DNA of 64,000 bases from CAZOOK01 sp964581385 (lineage in GTDB: Bacteria; Pseudomonadota; Gammaproteobacteria; Nevskiales; Nevskiaceae), in contig CAZOOK010000009.1 of assembly GCA_964581385.1 (NCBI GenBank), positions 82,806-146,805 of the forward strand. The letters are read 5' to 3'. This document shows, one piece after another, positions 24,726-32,928 of the stretch (the first letter of the stretch is position 1; each line of letters begins with the position of its first letter). The position numbers and the translations under genes are program-made. The notes below the pieces were generated by a model, which saw only the letters and a list, made by a program, of their open reading frames with translations, was not told where the DNA came from and searched no databases.

Positions 24726-25955
24726 TTACTGTTCGATTTTGATCCGGGCGCCATCGGCGAGTTTCGAGAAGTCACCGATGGCGAGGCGCTCGTTGCCGGA
24801 CAGTCCGGACAGGATCGTTTGCCCAGCCGAGGTTTTCGCGCCGAGCTTTACCGCGCGCCGCTCGACGGTGTCGTCACGGATGACGTAGACAATACCACCG
24901 TCCTTTTCCGTCTCGACCGCATCGGACGGGGCCAGCACCGCACGTGGCGCAACACCGGTTGCCGGCGCTTCGCTGAGGAATGACACGCGCGCGCCCATCT
25001 CCGGCAGGATTTTAGGATCCTTGCTGTCGAAGCCCACGCGCACTTTGACGGTCGCCTTGCTGCGGTCCGCGGTCGGGATGACAGCGATCACATGCGCGCG
25101 AATCTGCCAGTCGGTGTAGGCGTTGAGGCGCACCGTGGCCGGCTGGCCGGCGCGCACACGGTTGATAAAACTTTCGTTGACATCCACTTCGACTTCCAGC
25201 GAATCCATATCGACGATGGTGCCGATGCCGGTGCGCGTGAAGCCGCCGCCGGCGGAAAACGGCGATACGATTTCGCCTGGTTGCGCGGCCTTGACGGTGA
25301 TGACCCCGTCGAACGGTGCGCGGACGATGGTGTCGTCGAGATTGCGCTGCGCCACTTCCAGTCCGCGACTGGCGACGTCCTGATTGCGCTCCGCGCTGAC
25401 GATCTGCGCACGCAGGCTGTCGAGTGCTGTCTGCGCATTATCAAGTTCGGCTTTGCTGAGGAAATTCTGTGCGTACAGATCGCGCTTGCGGTTGTAGTCG
25501 CGCTCGGCGTTGACCAAATTGACCTGCACCTCGGCCAGGCGCGCCTGTGCATAGTCCCGTTGCGCGCGCGCCTGATTGAATTCCGCGCGCGTATTGGTAT
25601 CGTCGAGACGCGCGACGATCTCCCCTGCGCTGACGTGGTGACCTTCCTCGATCAGCACTTCGACAACTTTGGCGGTGATTTTCGCGGACACGGTTGCCTG
25701 CCGCCGAGCGACCACATAGCCGGAGGCATCAAGCAGCGACGCACCGGCGCCCGAGTCGCCGCCGGTCGCCGTCGCGATGGCGACGTGTACAGGAATGCGA
25801 CGCGGACCTGACAGGCCAATGACCGCCCCGGCGATCGCGATGAGCAGTACCGCTACGCCACCCGCCCACAGCCAACGCTGGCCGATACCGACAGTGTCGG
25901 GTTCGTAATCGCGCTCAATGCGCAGTTTGCTCAACAGCTCGGATTTATCGTCCAT
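24726..25955 (-). CDS. Periplasmic adaptor (membrane fusion protein) of ABC exporter, MacA/HlyD type
   Basis: Membrane-anchored adaptor of 409 residues and first gene of the exporter operon. A single N-terminal membrane helix (LWAGGVAVLLIAIAGAVIGL) is at about 28-48. The lipoyl-like halves are around DASGYVVARRQATVSAKITA and APFDGVITVKAAQPGEIVSP, with a coiled-coil hairpin at about 115-200. The beta-barrel and membrane-proximal parts follow. It should link the permeases to an outer-membrane factor; none is in the operon, so the TolC at 39457 or another may serve. The 190 bp upstream, to the CysH-like gene, should hold the promoter. Confidence 0.92.
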   Translation of the reverse strand: MDDKSELLSKLRIERDYEPDTVGIGQRWLWAGGVAVLLIAIAGAVIGLSGPRRIPVHVAIATATGGDSGAGASLLDASGYVVARRQATVSAKITAKVVEVLIEEGHHVSAGEIVARLDDTNTRAEFNQARAQRDYAQARLAEVQVNLVNAERDYNRKRDLYAQNFLSKAELDNAQTALDSLRAQIVSAERNQDVASRGLEVAQRNLDDTIVRAPFDGVITVKAAQPGEIVSPFSAGGGFTRTGIGTIVDMDSLEVEVDVNESFINRVRAGQPATVRLNAYTDWQIRAHVIAVIPTADRSKATVKVRVGFDSKDPKILPEMGARVSFLSEAPATGVAPRAVLAPSDAVETEKDGGIVYVIRDDTVERRAVKLGAKTSAGQTILSGLSGNERLAIGDFSKLADGARIKIEQ

Positions 25956-26145
25956 AGCCCGTATGCGGGTGGGGCGCGGCCAACTGGTTGCCGGCTCGTC
26001 CGCAAGGCCCCGTATCGAAAGGATACGCTCAAGTATCGAGCCGCAATGCTAACGTACTTCAACGGCTGCTGGTTGCAGCGCCTTTCCCCAAGTCCGACCG
26101 GCTGCTAGAGGTGGAGTATCACGTGGTGTCGGTTCAGCACGTCTT

Positions 26146-26766
26146 TTAGTGCGCGAGGTGGAGACCGCATTCGCGCTTGTCTTCGACTTTGGTTGGATCG
26201 AAATAGTCGAAATTGTTTGGCAAGCCGCGCGTCTTGAGGTAATCGTGCATCTGTTTCGCAGTCCAGTGGAATACTGGCGAAACCTTCAACACGCCCTCCG
26301 CCGAGCGGGTGACGGGTTGCAGCCCAGCGCGGAATTCTGTTTGTTCCTTGCGAATCGCGGTGAACCAGACACTCGGACCCATGTCGCGCATTGCTCGTCC
26401 GAAAGGTTCCAGTTTCACTTCCTGGGTAAACGCTTCGAGACGCGGATCATCGATCTCGGGCGGCAGGCCCTCGACGGCGTCCCGGTGTGCGCGCGAGCGC
26501 CGCGGATGATAGATGTGAAGATTAAGCTTGAGTACCTGCGTGAGTTCATTCGCGAACCGGTACATCGCCGGCGTGCCATAGCCAGAATCGACCCACAAAA
26601 TTGGCATATCGGGCTGCTTCTGCGTCACCAGATCCAGTACTACTGCTGCGAAAGGACCGAAATTGGTGGTCGCAATGGCTTTCCCACCCTGCTCACGCGC
26701 CCACCGCACCAATGCTTCTGGTGAGTGTCCAAGGTCGCGATTTACGGTTTCAAGATCGAGTGTCAT
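26146..26766 (-). CDS. Phosphoadenylyl-sulfate (PAPS) reductase-like protein
   Basis: Resembles CysH, which reduces PAPS to sulfite with thioredoxin. ATTNFGPFAAVVLDLV near residue 32 matches the PAPS-binding loop; LWVDSGYGTPAMYRFANEL follows as in CysH. VWFTAIRKEQTEFR corresponds to the conserved Arg block. The C-terminal ECGLH with catalytic Cys is present. The Cys pairs that bind an Fe-S cluster in APS reductases are absent, so a PAPS-type enzyme is indicated. At 206 residues it is about 30-40 shorter than usual. No cysI, cysJ, cysD or cysN is nearby, so the gene is isolated here. Confidence 0.82.
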   Translation of the reverse strand: MTLDLETVNRDLGHSPEALVRWAREQGGKAIATTNFGPFAAVVLDLVTQKQPDMPILWVDSGYGTPAMYRFANELTQVLKLNLHIYHPRRSRAHRDAVEGLPPEIDDPRLEAFTQEVKLEPFGRAMRDMGPSVWFTAIRKEQTEFRAGLQPVTRSAEGVLKVSPVFHWTAKQMHDYLKTRGLPNNFDYFDPTKVEDKRECGLHLAH

Positions 26767-27000
26767 CGTCGGTTCTGTCGAGAGGGCGCAAACCCGTCTC
26801 CAGTATCTATACTAATCTGTCATATCGATATGTATGGGCAGCCAATCCCGTTGCAAGTTCTTGACGCCGGCAGGCGCAAAAAGCGGCGCCCAACGGATTT
26901 ACATCGGCCGGCTCCGCGCCAAGCTTTATATTTCTGCAACAAAATTAAAGGATAATTTTAATGTGATCGCGTCGCCTGACGCGGTTGCCGGGAGCCGATC

Positions 27001-27837
27001 ATGCCGAAAGCCGCCAAACCGGAACGTGCCACACACCGCTATCGGACCGTGTGGCTGTCGGACGTTCATCTGGGAACGCCGGGCTGCAAAGCCGAGTTCC
27101 TGGTCGATTTCCTCAAGAATGTGGAGTGCGACACGATCTATCTGGTCGGCGACATCGTCGACGGCTGGAAACTGCGCAACAACTGGTTCTGGCCGCAGGA
27201 ACACACCAACGTCGTCCGCAAGCTGCTGACCAAGTCCAAGCGCGGCACCCGGATTTTCTACGTGACCGGCAATCACGATGAATTCCTGCGCAAATTTGTC
27301 GGTTACCGGCTCGAAATCGGCAACATCCAGCTCGTCAACGAAGCCATTCACACCACCGCCGACGGCCGGCGCCTGCTGGTACTGCACGGCGATATGTTCG
27401 ATGTCATCACGCGCTACCACCGCTGGATCGCGCTGGCCGGCGACTTCGCCTACGAGGCGACGATGGCCGCGAATTACTGGTTCAACCGCGCGCGCCGGCA
27501 GCTCGGCATGGGTTACTGGTCGTTGTCGGCCTTCGCCAAACAGCGTGTCAAGACTGCCGTCAGCATCATCTCAAGCTTCGAGGAATCGGTCGCGCACGAA
27601 TGCAAGCGGCGTGGCCTCGACGGTGTGATCTGCGGTCATATCCACCATGCCGAAATCCGTGACATCGAAGGCGTGACCTATCACAACTGCGGTGATTGGG
27701 TGGAGTCCTGCAGCGCTCTTGCCGAGGATTTCAACGGCAAGCTGCACGTGATCCGCTGGGTGCGGATCGATCATCTCAACGAAAGTCCGAAAGTGACGCC
27801 GTTGCGCAAGGCGGCGCGGACGCCGTCGCAGGCCTGA
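27001..27837 (+). CDS. UDP-2,3-diacylglucosamine diphosphatase-like metallophosphoesterase
   Basis: Metal-dependent phosphoesterase of 278 residues related to LpxH, which makes lipid X in lipid A synthesis. All five calcineurin-type motifs are visible: SDVHLG, VGDIVDGW, TGNHDE, LHGD and GHIHHAE. The region between motifs 3 and 5 is long and helical (WIALAGDFAYEATMAANYWF) and fits the broader LpxH-like group (UDP-2,3-diacylglucosamine diphosphatase annotated) rather than E. coli LpxH itself, so true LpxH activity is uncertain. Homologues often act on envelope lipids. The AT-rich 234 bp upstream include ACAAAATTAAAGGATAATTT, a plausible promoter region. Confidence 0.85.
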   Translation: MPKAAKPERATHRYRTVWLSDVHLGTPGCKAEFLVDFLKNVECDTIYLVGDIVDGWKLRNNWFWPQEHTNVVRKLLTKSKRGTRIFYVTGNHDEFLRKFVGYRLEIGNIQLVNEAIHTTADGRRLLVLHGDMFDVITRYHRWIALAGDFAYEATMAANYWFNRARRQLGMGYWSLSAFAKQRVKTAVSIISSFEESVAHECKRRGLDGVICGHIHHAEIRDIEGVTYHNCGDWVESCSALAEDFNGKLHVIRWVRIDHLNESPKVTPLRKAARTPSQA

Positions 27838-27842
27838 GGGCT

Positions 27843-28427
27843 TCACCAGCTGGCGGAGCGGGGACGACGACGGCGCCAGCGCCGCACGATCACGAAGCCG
27901 CCGACCAGTCCGCCGAGGTGGGCGAAATGCGCGACGCCCTGTTGCGTGCCGTAAACGCCCGAAAACAACTCGAATAGCGCATAGAGAATCACGAATACGC
28001 GCGCCGGCAGCGGGATTGGCGGAAACAGCAGAATGATGATGCGCTGTGGAAACAACATCGCGAATGCCGCGAGAACGCCGAACAGCGCGCCCGATGCACC
28101 CACGGTCGGTTCATGCAGGTGCAGCATGGCGGTGATGCCGAGCTGTGCGGCGCTTGCCGTGAGCGCGCTCGCGAAGTACAGCCACAGGAAGCGCATCGAG
28201 CCGAGCGCACGCTCGACATCGCGACCGAACATCCACAGGCCGAACATATTGGTGGCGATATGTGCGACGTTGCCATGCAGGAATGCGTAAGTAATGACCT
28301 GCCACGGCGCGAAGCCCGCGCCGATCGGCCACAGCGCGAACACGCGGATGAAATGGTCGCCGGCCTCAAGTTGCAGCCCGAAGACCAGCAGATTTGCGAT
28401 CAGCAGCAAATAGGTGAATGGCGCCAT
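27843..28427 (-). CDS. Rhomboid-family intramembrane serine protease
   Basis: Six-helix inner-membrane protease that cuts membrane segments. The catalytic Ser is in GASGALFG near residue 117 and the catalytic His in HFAHLGGLVGG near 175; the HGNVAHIATNMFGLWMFG block with its Asn is intact. The frame extends to 28487, but the Met at 28427 begins the first membrane helix in the usual way. The C-terminus is Arg-rich. It converges with the LpxH-like gene (5 bp between) and has the cytochrome gene 73 bp upstream. It could process the GlyGly-CTERM-like protein at 7250, but true rhombosortases form their own subfamily, so that is a guess. Confidence 0.9.
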   Translation of the reverse strand: MAPFTYLLLIANLLVFGLQLEAGDHFIRVFALWPIGAGFAPWQVITYAFLHGNVAHIATNMFGLWMFGRDVERALGSMRFLWLYFASALTASAAQLGITAMLHLHEPTVGASGALFGVLAAFAMLFPQRIIILLFPPIPLPARVFVILYALFELFSGVYGTQQGVAHFAHLGGLVGGFVIVRRWRRRRPRSASW

Positions 28428-28500
28428 GCCACGCACAATAGCTGGGAACGGTTCAGTCCGGAATGTGCTGCATACTCGCCGGGGCAATTTCCACCCCAGA

Positions 28501-28839
28501 TCAATGGAAGCTCAGAACATAGTCGACCAATACCTCTGCCTCGGCATCGCTGACCGGCGCGCGGATGGTGTCTGGCGGCATTTTTGACGAACCCCAATGA
28601 AAGGTCGCGGGTGATGAATCGGTTCCAGCCTTAACCACTCTGACCAGCATTGGCTTGGCGTTGCTAAGGCCGCTGAAGCGGCGGGAAATATCCGTGAACG
28701 ACGGCGCGAATTTCTGTAACTTCGCATCGTGGCAAACGAAGCAGTCCTTTTCTTTCGCTAGCTCCTCCGACGTCACCGCGAGTGCCGGGTCACCATAAGC
28801 GATCATCAACAAAAGTGCGGTCGTTATTGATTTGGTCAT
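28501..28839 (-). CDS. Periplasmic class I cytochrome c
   Basis: Small soluble electron carrier of 112 residues. A signal peptide ends at PALAV; the heme site is CFVCH at about residues 31-35, and the Met ligand is likely in SSKMPPDTI near 84. LAKEKDCFVCHDAKLQKFAPSF fits the c551/c552 type. The start at 28839 is preferred over a longer frame to 28944 because AGGAAC lies just upstream and it begins the signal peptide. It is probably used with a terminal oxidase or peroxidase encoded elsewhere. Confidence 0.9.
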   Translation of the reverse strand: MTKSITTALLLMIAYGDPALAVTSEELAKEKDCFVCHDAKLQKFAPSFTDISRRFSGLSNAKPMLVRVVKAGTDSSPATFHWGSSKMPPDTIRAPVSDAEAEVLVDYVLSFH

Positions 28840-28995
28840 GGCTATCTGTTCCTTAATTTGCTTATTGAAATGAAACTGTTCAGCTTCCTGAGGGACGCGC
28901 GTACCTTGAGGGTTCGCCTTGAATCGCGCATTGACACAGATCAAATTCGATGTCGCCGCAAGGCGCTGTCAGGTTGATGGCGACGAGGAAACAGA

Positions 28996-29589
28996 ATGGA
29001 AGACTGGGTGCTGCGCGCGATATCCCGCTGGCCCAATGTGCCGGCGTTGTTCGGCTGGCTCGCGCTGGACCGTCGCGGTCGTTGGCTGATTCGCGGTGAA
29101 GTCATCACGCGTCCGCAGATCATCGACACGATTGGCCGCAACTACGCGGCGGATGAGCATGGCCGCTGGTATTTCCAGAACGGCCCGCAGCGCGGCTACA
29201 TGAAGCTGGAATACGCACCGCTGGTGTTACGCGTGGACGACGATAGCGAATCGCTGCTGACTCACACCAATGTTCGCGTGATGCGTCCGGCGCGCGCGTT
29301 TCTGGATCAGGAAGGATCGATCCTGCTGGTGACCGAACACGGTGCCGGCCTGCTCGCCGACACCGATCTCGATTGGGCTTTGTCCCGTCTGGATTGCGCG
29401 GCCGGAGTGGTCGATGAAGAAGAGCTCGCGAATGCACTGGCGCAGCCCTCGGGGACGACGACGCCACTGTTTCTGCGCCTCGGTCCGGCCTGTTTGCCCC
29501 TGGTCCGGCTCGATGCAATCGAGGCGCCGGCCACACTCGGCTTTGTCCGCGATCCACGACCCCGCGAAGGCGAACGCTGGTCGGAATGA
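28996..29589 (+). CDS. Conserved hypothetical protein, DUF2946-type
   Basis: Conserved protein of 197 residues, no signal peptide or membrane helix. The N-terminus DWVLRAISRWPNVPALFGWL and the block GRWYFQNGPQRGYMKLEY recall a proteobacterial family named DUF2946 (or DUF2944) in annotations; I am not sure of the number. The rest is beta-rich with LDQEGSILLVTEHGAGLLAD. A GAGGAAACAG ribosome binding site precedes the ATG. It is divergent from cytochrome c and followed by hsp20. Function unknown. Confidence 0.65.
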   Translation: MEDWVLRAISRWPNVPALFGWLALDRRGRWLIRGEVITRPQIIDTIGRNYAADEHGRWYFQNGPQRGYMKLEYAPLVLRVDDDSESLLTHTNVRVMRPARAFLDQEGSILLVTEHGAGLLADTDLDWALSRLDCAAGVVDEEELANALAQPSGTTTPLFLRLGPACLPLVRLDAIEAPATLGFVRDPRPREGERWSE

Positions 29590-29610
29590 GGTAGCCGCCG
29601 TGATCCCCCT

Positions 29611-29640
29611 CTTGAAATCGCAAGTGGCAGCCTTAGGTTT
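29611..29640 (+). promoter_or_regulatory. Weak heat-shock-like promoter candidate before hsp20
   Basis: CTTGAAA at 29611-29617 equals the -35 consensus of sigma-32 promoters. Thirteen bases on, CCTTAGGT is only a partial match to the -10 (CCCCATNT). Listed because the gene behind it is a small heat-shock protein. Confidence 0.3.
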
Positions 29641-29686
29641 CAGTCACGTGAGCAGATGCTCAGTAGATACTTCGAGGAGTTTTCAA

Positions 29687-30127
29687 ATGGCAACGACAAT
29701 CCGTTATGAACCGTGGTCCCTGCACCGCGATCTGGTCAATGAAGTGAACCGTTTTTTTGTGCGTTCGAGTGGCGGCGATGCGTCAAGCAGCGCGACGGCC
29801 GACTGGACGCCGCCGGTCGATATCGAGGAGCACGCCGACAAGTTCGTGCTTTATGCTGATATTCCCGGGGTGGATGCGAAGAGCATCGAAGTGACGCTGG
29901 AGAAAGGGGTACTGACGTTGGTGGGTACTCGTGAACCCTCCGCCGAAACCAGCGGTGTCGAGCGCAAGCGCGTCGAGCGCGCAAGCGGCCGTTTTTACCG
30001 CCGCTTCAGTCTGCCCGATACGGTGGACGCGGATGCGGTGACGGCGCGTGGCACTAACGGTGTGCTGGAAATCGTGATTCCGAAGCGCGCGTCTGTGCAA
30101 CCCCGGCGGATCACGGTAAGCCACTGA
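29687..30127 (+). CDS. Hsp20/alpha-crystallin small heat-shock protein
   Basis: ATP-independent chaperone of 146 residues that holds unfolding proteins. The alpha-crystallin domain spans about 42-135, starting DWTPPVDIEEHADKFVLYAD and including IPGVDAKSIEVTLEKGVLTL. RFYRRFSLPDTVDADAV and the conserved GVLEIVIPK (the IxI-adjacent strand) follow. The ATG at 29687 is preceded by GAGGAG; the frame upstream overlaps the previous gene and is not used. A clear hairpin terminator lies behind it and a cbpA-like gene follows, making a small chaperone group. Confidence 0.94.
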   Translation: MATTIRYEPWSLHRDLVNEVNRFFVRSSGGDASSSATADWTPPVDIEEHADKFVLYADIPGVDAKSIEVTLEKGVLTLVGTREPSAETSGVERKRVERASGRFYRRFSLPDTVDADAVTARGTNGVLEIVIPKRASVQPRRITVSH

Positions 30128-30158
30128 TCGGGCCATCACCCGGTAAGTTGCTAAACTG

Positions 30159-30190
30159 ACGGGGCGCTGCGGCGCCCCGTTTCCGTTTTC
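30159..30190 (+). terminator. Rho-independent terminator after hsp20
   Basis: A 9-bp GC-rich stem, ACGGGGCGC with GCGCCCCGT, around the loop TGCG at 30159-30180, followed by a T-rich run (TTCCGTTTT). Confidence 0.85.
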
Positions 30191-30240
30191 GGGTTCGTTT
30201 TTACACTCTATATCCTACACAGTACCGATTTGCTGACTCG

Positions 30241-31167
30241 ATGGAATATAAGGATTACTACAAGATTCTGGGGGTGACGCGGACGGCTGCGGCCGACGAG
30301 ATCAAGCGCGCCTATCGCAAACTCGCACGCGAATACCATCCCGACAAGAACAAAGCCAAAGGCGCCGAAGATAAGTTCAAGGAGATCAACGAGGCCAACG
30401 AAGTCCTCAGCGATGCCAAGAAGCGCCAAGCCTATGACCAGCTCGGCGCCAGCTGGCACGCCGGCCAGCGGTTCACACCGCCGCCGAATTGGAATTTCGA
30501 TTTCGGCCAGGCCGGCGCGGGTGGATTCGGCCGTGCCGGTGCGCGCGCGCGCGCGGGAGCAGGAGCGGGCCCCGGGTTTGGCGGCGATGCCGGTGGATTT
30601 TCGGATTTCTTTTCCTCGCTTTTCGGCGGCAATGGTTTCGAGGGCGCGGGAGACGAATTCGAACCGCGCTCGCGCGAGCAGCACGTCAAGCTCACCATTT
30701 CGCTTGAGGATTCCTACAACGGCACCACGCGTGCAGTCACGGTTGCCGGACGCACACTGAACGTGCGGATCCCTAAGGGGATCGGCGAAGGGCAGAGCAT
30801 CCGTCTCGCCGGTCAGGGTGCGCGCGGCGGGAACTTGCTGATGGAGATTGATTTCGCTGAACACCCGGTTTTCTTGCTATCCGGCCGTGATGTCCTCGTC
30901 ACTGTGTCTATCGCACCATGGGAAGCCGCACTCGGCCGCAAGATTCCGGTGCCGACGCTGGGCGGAAACGTCGAGCTGACGCTGCCCGCCGGTGCGCAAA
31001 GCGGCAAGAAACTGCGCTTGAAAGGGCGCGGCTTGCCCGGTACCGACCCGGGTGACCAGATTGTAACCCTGCAGATCCAGACGCCGCCGGTGCGCAATGA
31101 CGTCGATCGCAAGTTCTACGAGGACATGGCCAAGCGTTTCGACTATAACCCGCGGGAAGAATCCTGA
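30241..31167 (+). CDS. cbpA: CbpA/DnaJ-like co-chaperone
   Basis: J-domain protein of 308 residues. The J domain (1-70) has the HPD motif in REYHPDKNKA. It is followed by a Gly/Phe-rich linker at about 80-135 (FGRAGARARAGAGAG), then the two beta-sandwich C-terminal domains typical of CbpA. There is no Cys-rich zinc domain, which separates it from DnaJ. It should stimulate the DnaK ATPase and may bind curved DNA. The linker DNA includes a run of alternating GC that encodes Ala/Arg repeats. It lies between hsp20 and dsbA on the same strand. Start ATG at 30241 has the standard MEYKDYYKILGV N-terminus. Confidence 0.92.
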   Translation: MEYKDYYKILGVTRTAAADEIKRAYRKLAREYHPDKNKAKGAEDKFKEINEANEVLSDAKKRQAYDQLGASWHAGQRFTPPPNWNFDFGQAGAGGFGRAGARARAGAGAGPGFGGDAGGFSDFFSSLFGGNGFEGAGDEFEPRSREQHVKLTISLEDSYNGTTRAVTVAGRTLNVRIPKGIGEGQSIRLAGQGARGGNLLMEIDFAEHPVFLLSGRDVLVTVSIAPWEAALGRKIPVPTLGGNVELTLPAGAQSGKKLRLKGRGLPGTDPGDQIVTLQIQTPPVRNDVDRKFYEDMAKRFDYNPREES

Positions 31168-31243
31168 ACCCGGACAGGTCAGGCTGGTCAAACCGGGCGT
31201 CATTGACCATCATTCGCACTCCATACCTTGAGCCGCCACAACC

Positions 31244-31939
31244 ATGATCCGACTCCTTTTCGCTGTGCTTGCGACCTTGGGTTTCGCCGCCGCCGCGCAG
31301 GCCGCGCCTGCCGCGACCCCCGCCGAGCCCGTCTATACGATCGGGCAGCACTATCAGCTGGTGCCGACACCCACGACAGCGGACGCCGGCGACAAGATCA
31401 AGGTCGAGGAATTCTTCTGGTACGGTTGCCCGCATTGCTACCGTTTCGAGCCGACCCTGAAGGAATGGCTGAAGAAGCTGCCGAAGGACGTGGAATTCGT
31501 GCGCGTGCCTAACAACCTCGGCCATCCGCAGGGGCGCATTCACGAACAGGCCTTCTATATCGCACAGCTGCTGGGGGTCGAGGATCGCATCCACCAGCCG
31601 TTCATGGATGCACTGGTGCGCGACCGGTTGCCGCTTAACGATCTGCCGTCGGTGCGTGAATTCTTCGTCAAGACCGTACACATCAAGCCCGAGGATTTCG
31701 ACGGTGCCAATGGCTTCATGGTCGACGCCAATATGCGCCGCGCCGACCAGCTGGCGATGGATTACCAGGTTTCGAGCGTCCCCACCATCGTTGTTGGCGG
31801 CAAATATCTGACGGAAATCGGCCAGCCGGGGATTTATGATCCGAAGGCCGGTGAAGAAGTGCTTTACAAGAAAGTATTGAACGTCGTCGATTTCCTGATT
31901 GCAAAAATTCGTGACGAGCGACGCAATTCCAAGCCCTAA
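31244..31939 (+). CDS. dsbA: Thiol:disulfide interchange protein DsbA
   Basis: Periplasmic oxidase that introduces disulfides into exported proteins. A signal peptide (about 1-20, ending AQAAP) is followed by a thioredoxin fold with the CPHC active site in FFWYGCPHCYRFEP near residue 65. The cis-Pro loop is in VSSVPTIVVGGKYLTEIGQ near 185. A helical insertion lies between, as in DsbA. Length 231 residues is normal. DsbB, its reoxidant, is not in the window. Two strong dyads directly behind the stop suggest a terminator or regulatory site. Confidence 0.94.
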   Translation: MIRLLFAVLATLGFAAAAQAAPAATPAEPVYTIGQHYQLVPTPTTADAGDKIKVEEFFWYGCPHCYRFEPTLKEWLKKLPKDVEFVRVPNNLGHPQGRIHEQAFYIAQLLGVEDRIHQPFMDALVRDRLPLNDLPSVREFFVKTVHIKPEDFDGANGFMVDANMRRADQLAMDYQVSSVPTIVVGGKYLTEIGQPGIYDPKAGEEVLYKKVLNVVDFLIAKIRDERRNSKP

Positions 31940-31977
31940 TTCGTAGTAGTACTACGAAGATCCGGATTTCCCGGATC
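31940..31977. repeat. Two adjacent dyads after dsbA
   Basis: TTCGTAGTAGTACTACGAA (31940-31958) is a perfect 9+1+9 palindrome, then GATCCGG and CCGGATC form a 7-bp inverted repeat around ATTTC (31959-31977). No T-run follows. They could be a terminator without U-tail or a protein-binding site ahead of the DUF2167 gene. Confidence 0.6.
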
Positions 31978-32000
31978 ATTTCCGGGATCGGGGGAAAGTC

Positions 32001-32900
32001 ATGGGGCTGAAGCGGGCGCCGCTGCGAGCGGTGGTAGTCGTGTTGCCTTTGTTCATCGGCGGCATCGTTCAGGCTGATCCGCCGACAACTGTGGACCGGC
32101 AGGCGCAGGTCAAAGCGGCGCGGGAGGCGGCCAGCGCGGCGATGCGGCGTGGACCGCAAACCGTGCCGCTGGCGGATCAGGCGCAGTTCGCGCTTCCGCA
32201 AGGCTACGGTTTCGTGCCGCGCAAACAGGCCGCGGTGCTGATGGATTTATGGGGAAACCGTACCGATGATCATTTCATCGGACTCGTATTCCCCAGTGGC
32301 GGTGCCGATTGGTTCGCATTGCTGGAATATGAGCCGTCCGGCTACATCCGCGACGACGAGGCGCGCGACTGGGACGCCGACAAGCTTCTCGACAATCTCA
32401 AGAAGGGCACCGAGCAAGCCAACAAGCATCGGCAGGAAATCGGTGTGCCGGCCATAGAAGTCACGCGCTGGATCGAGAAACCCATCTATGATGGGGTTGC
32501 GCACCGGCTCGTCTGGTCCGCCGAATCGCGCGAAATCGGTGCTCCCGCAGATGCCGATGCCGGCGTCAACTACAACACCTACGTGCTTGGACGCGAAGGT
32601 TACATCTCAATGGACGTGGTCACTTCAGCATCGAAAATCGAGCAATACAAGGGAGATGCGAAAGCGTTGCTGGCCGATATCTGTTTCAGTAGTGACAAAG
32701 GCTACGGCGATTTCAAGGCATCGACCGACAAGGTCGCTGCGTATGGCATCGCCGCGCTGGTGGGTGGGCTCGCAGCCAAGAAACTCGGGTTGCTCGCACT
32801 GGTCGGACTTAGCTTTGCCAAGTTCGCGAAGGTGATTGCGGTCGCGGTCGCAGGCGTCAGCACGGCGGCTGCGAAAATCTTCAAGCGCCGCAAAGTCTGA
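32001..32900 (+). CDS. DUF2167 membrane protein
   Basis: Exported membrane protein of 299 residues, function unknown. A signal peptide lies at about 1-26. The DUF2167 block includes LMDLWGNRTDDHFIGLVFPS, LEYEPSGYIRDDEARDWDAD and VNYNTYVLGREGYISMDVV. One to two hydrophobic helices near the C-terminus (AAYGIAALVGGLAAKKLGLL, FAKVIAVAVAGVSTAAAKIF) anchor it, with a basic tail. GGGGGAAA before the ATG is a good ribosome site. It lies 28 bp before an M50 protease gene and the two probably work together. Confidence 0.88.
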   Translation: MGLKRAPLRAVVVVLPLFIGGIVQADPPTTVDRQAQVKAAREAASAAMRRGPQTVPLADQAQFALPQGYGFVPRKQAAVLMDLWGNRTDDHFIGLVFPSGGADWFALLEYEPSGYIRDDEARDWDADKLLDNLKKGTEQANKHRQEIGVPAIEVTRWIEKPIYDGVAHRLVWSAESREIGAPADADAGVNYNTYVLGREGYISMDVVTSASKIEQYKGDAKALLADICFSSDKGYGDFKASTDKVAAYGIAALVGGLAAKKLGLLALVGLSFAKFAKVIAVAVAGVSTAAAKIFKRRKV

Positions 32901-32928
32901 GAAATTACGCACGCCGGTTTGTATATCG

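Noticed and set aside
26767..27000. Short reading frames between the CysH-like and LpxH-like genes
   Set aside because: Frames run into both neighbours in the wrong phase and are Arg-rich shadows.
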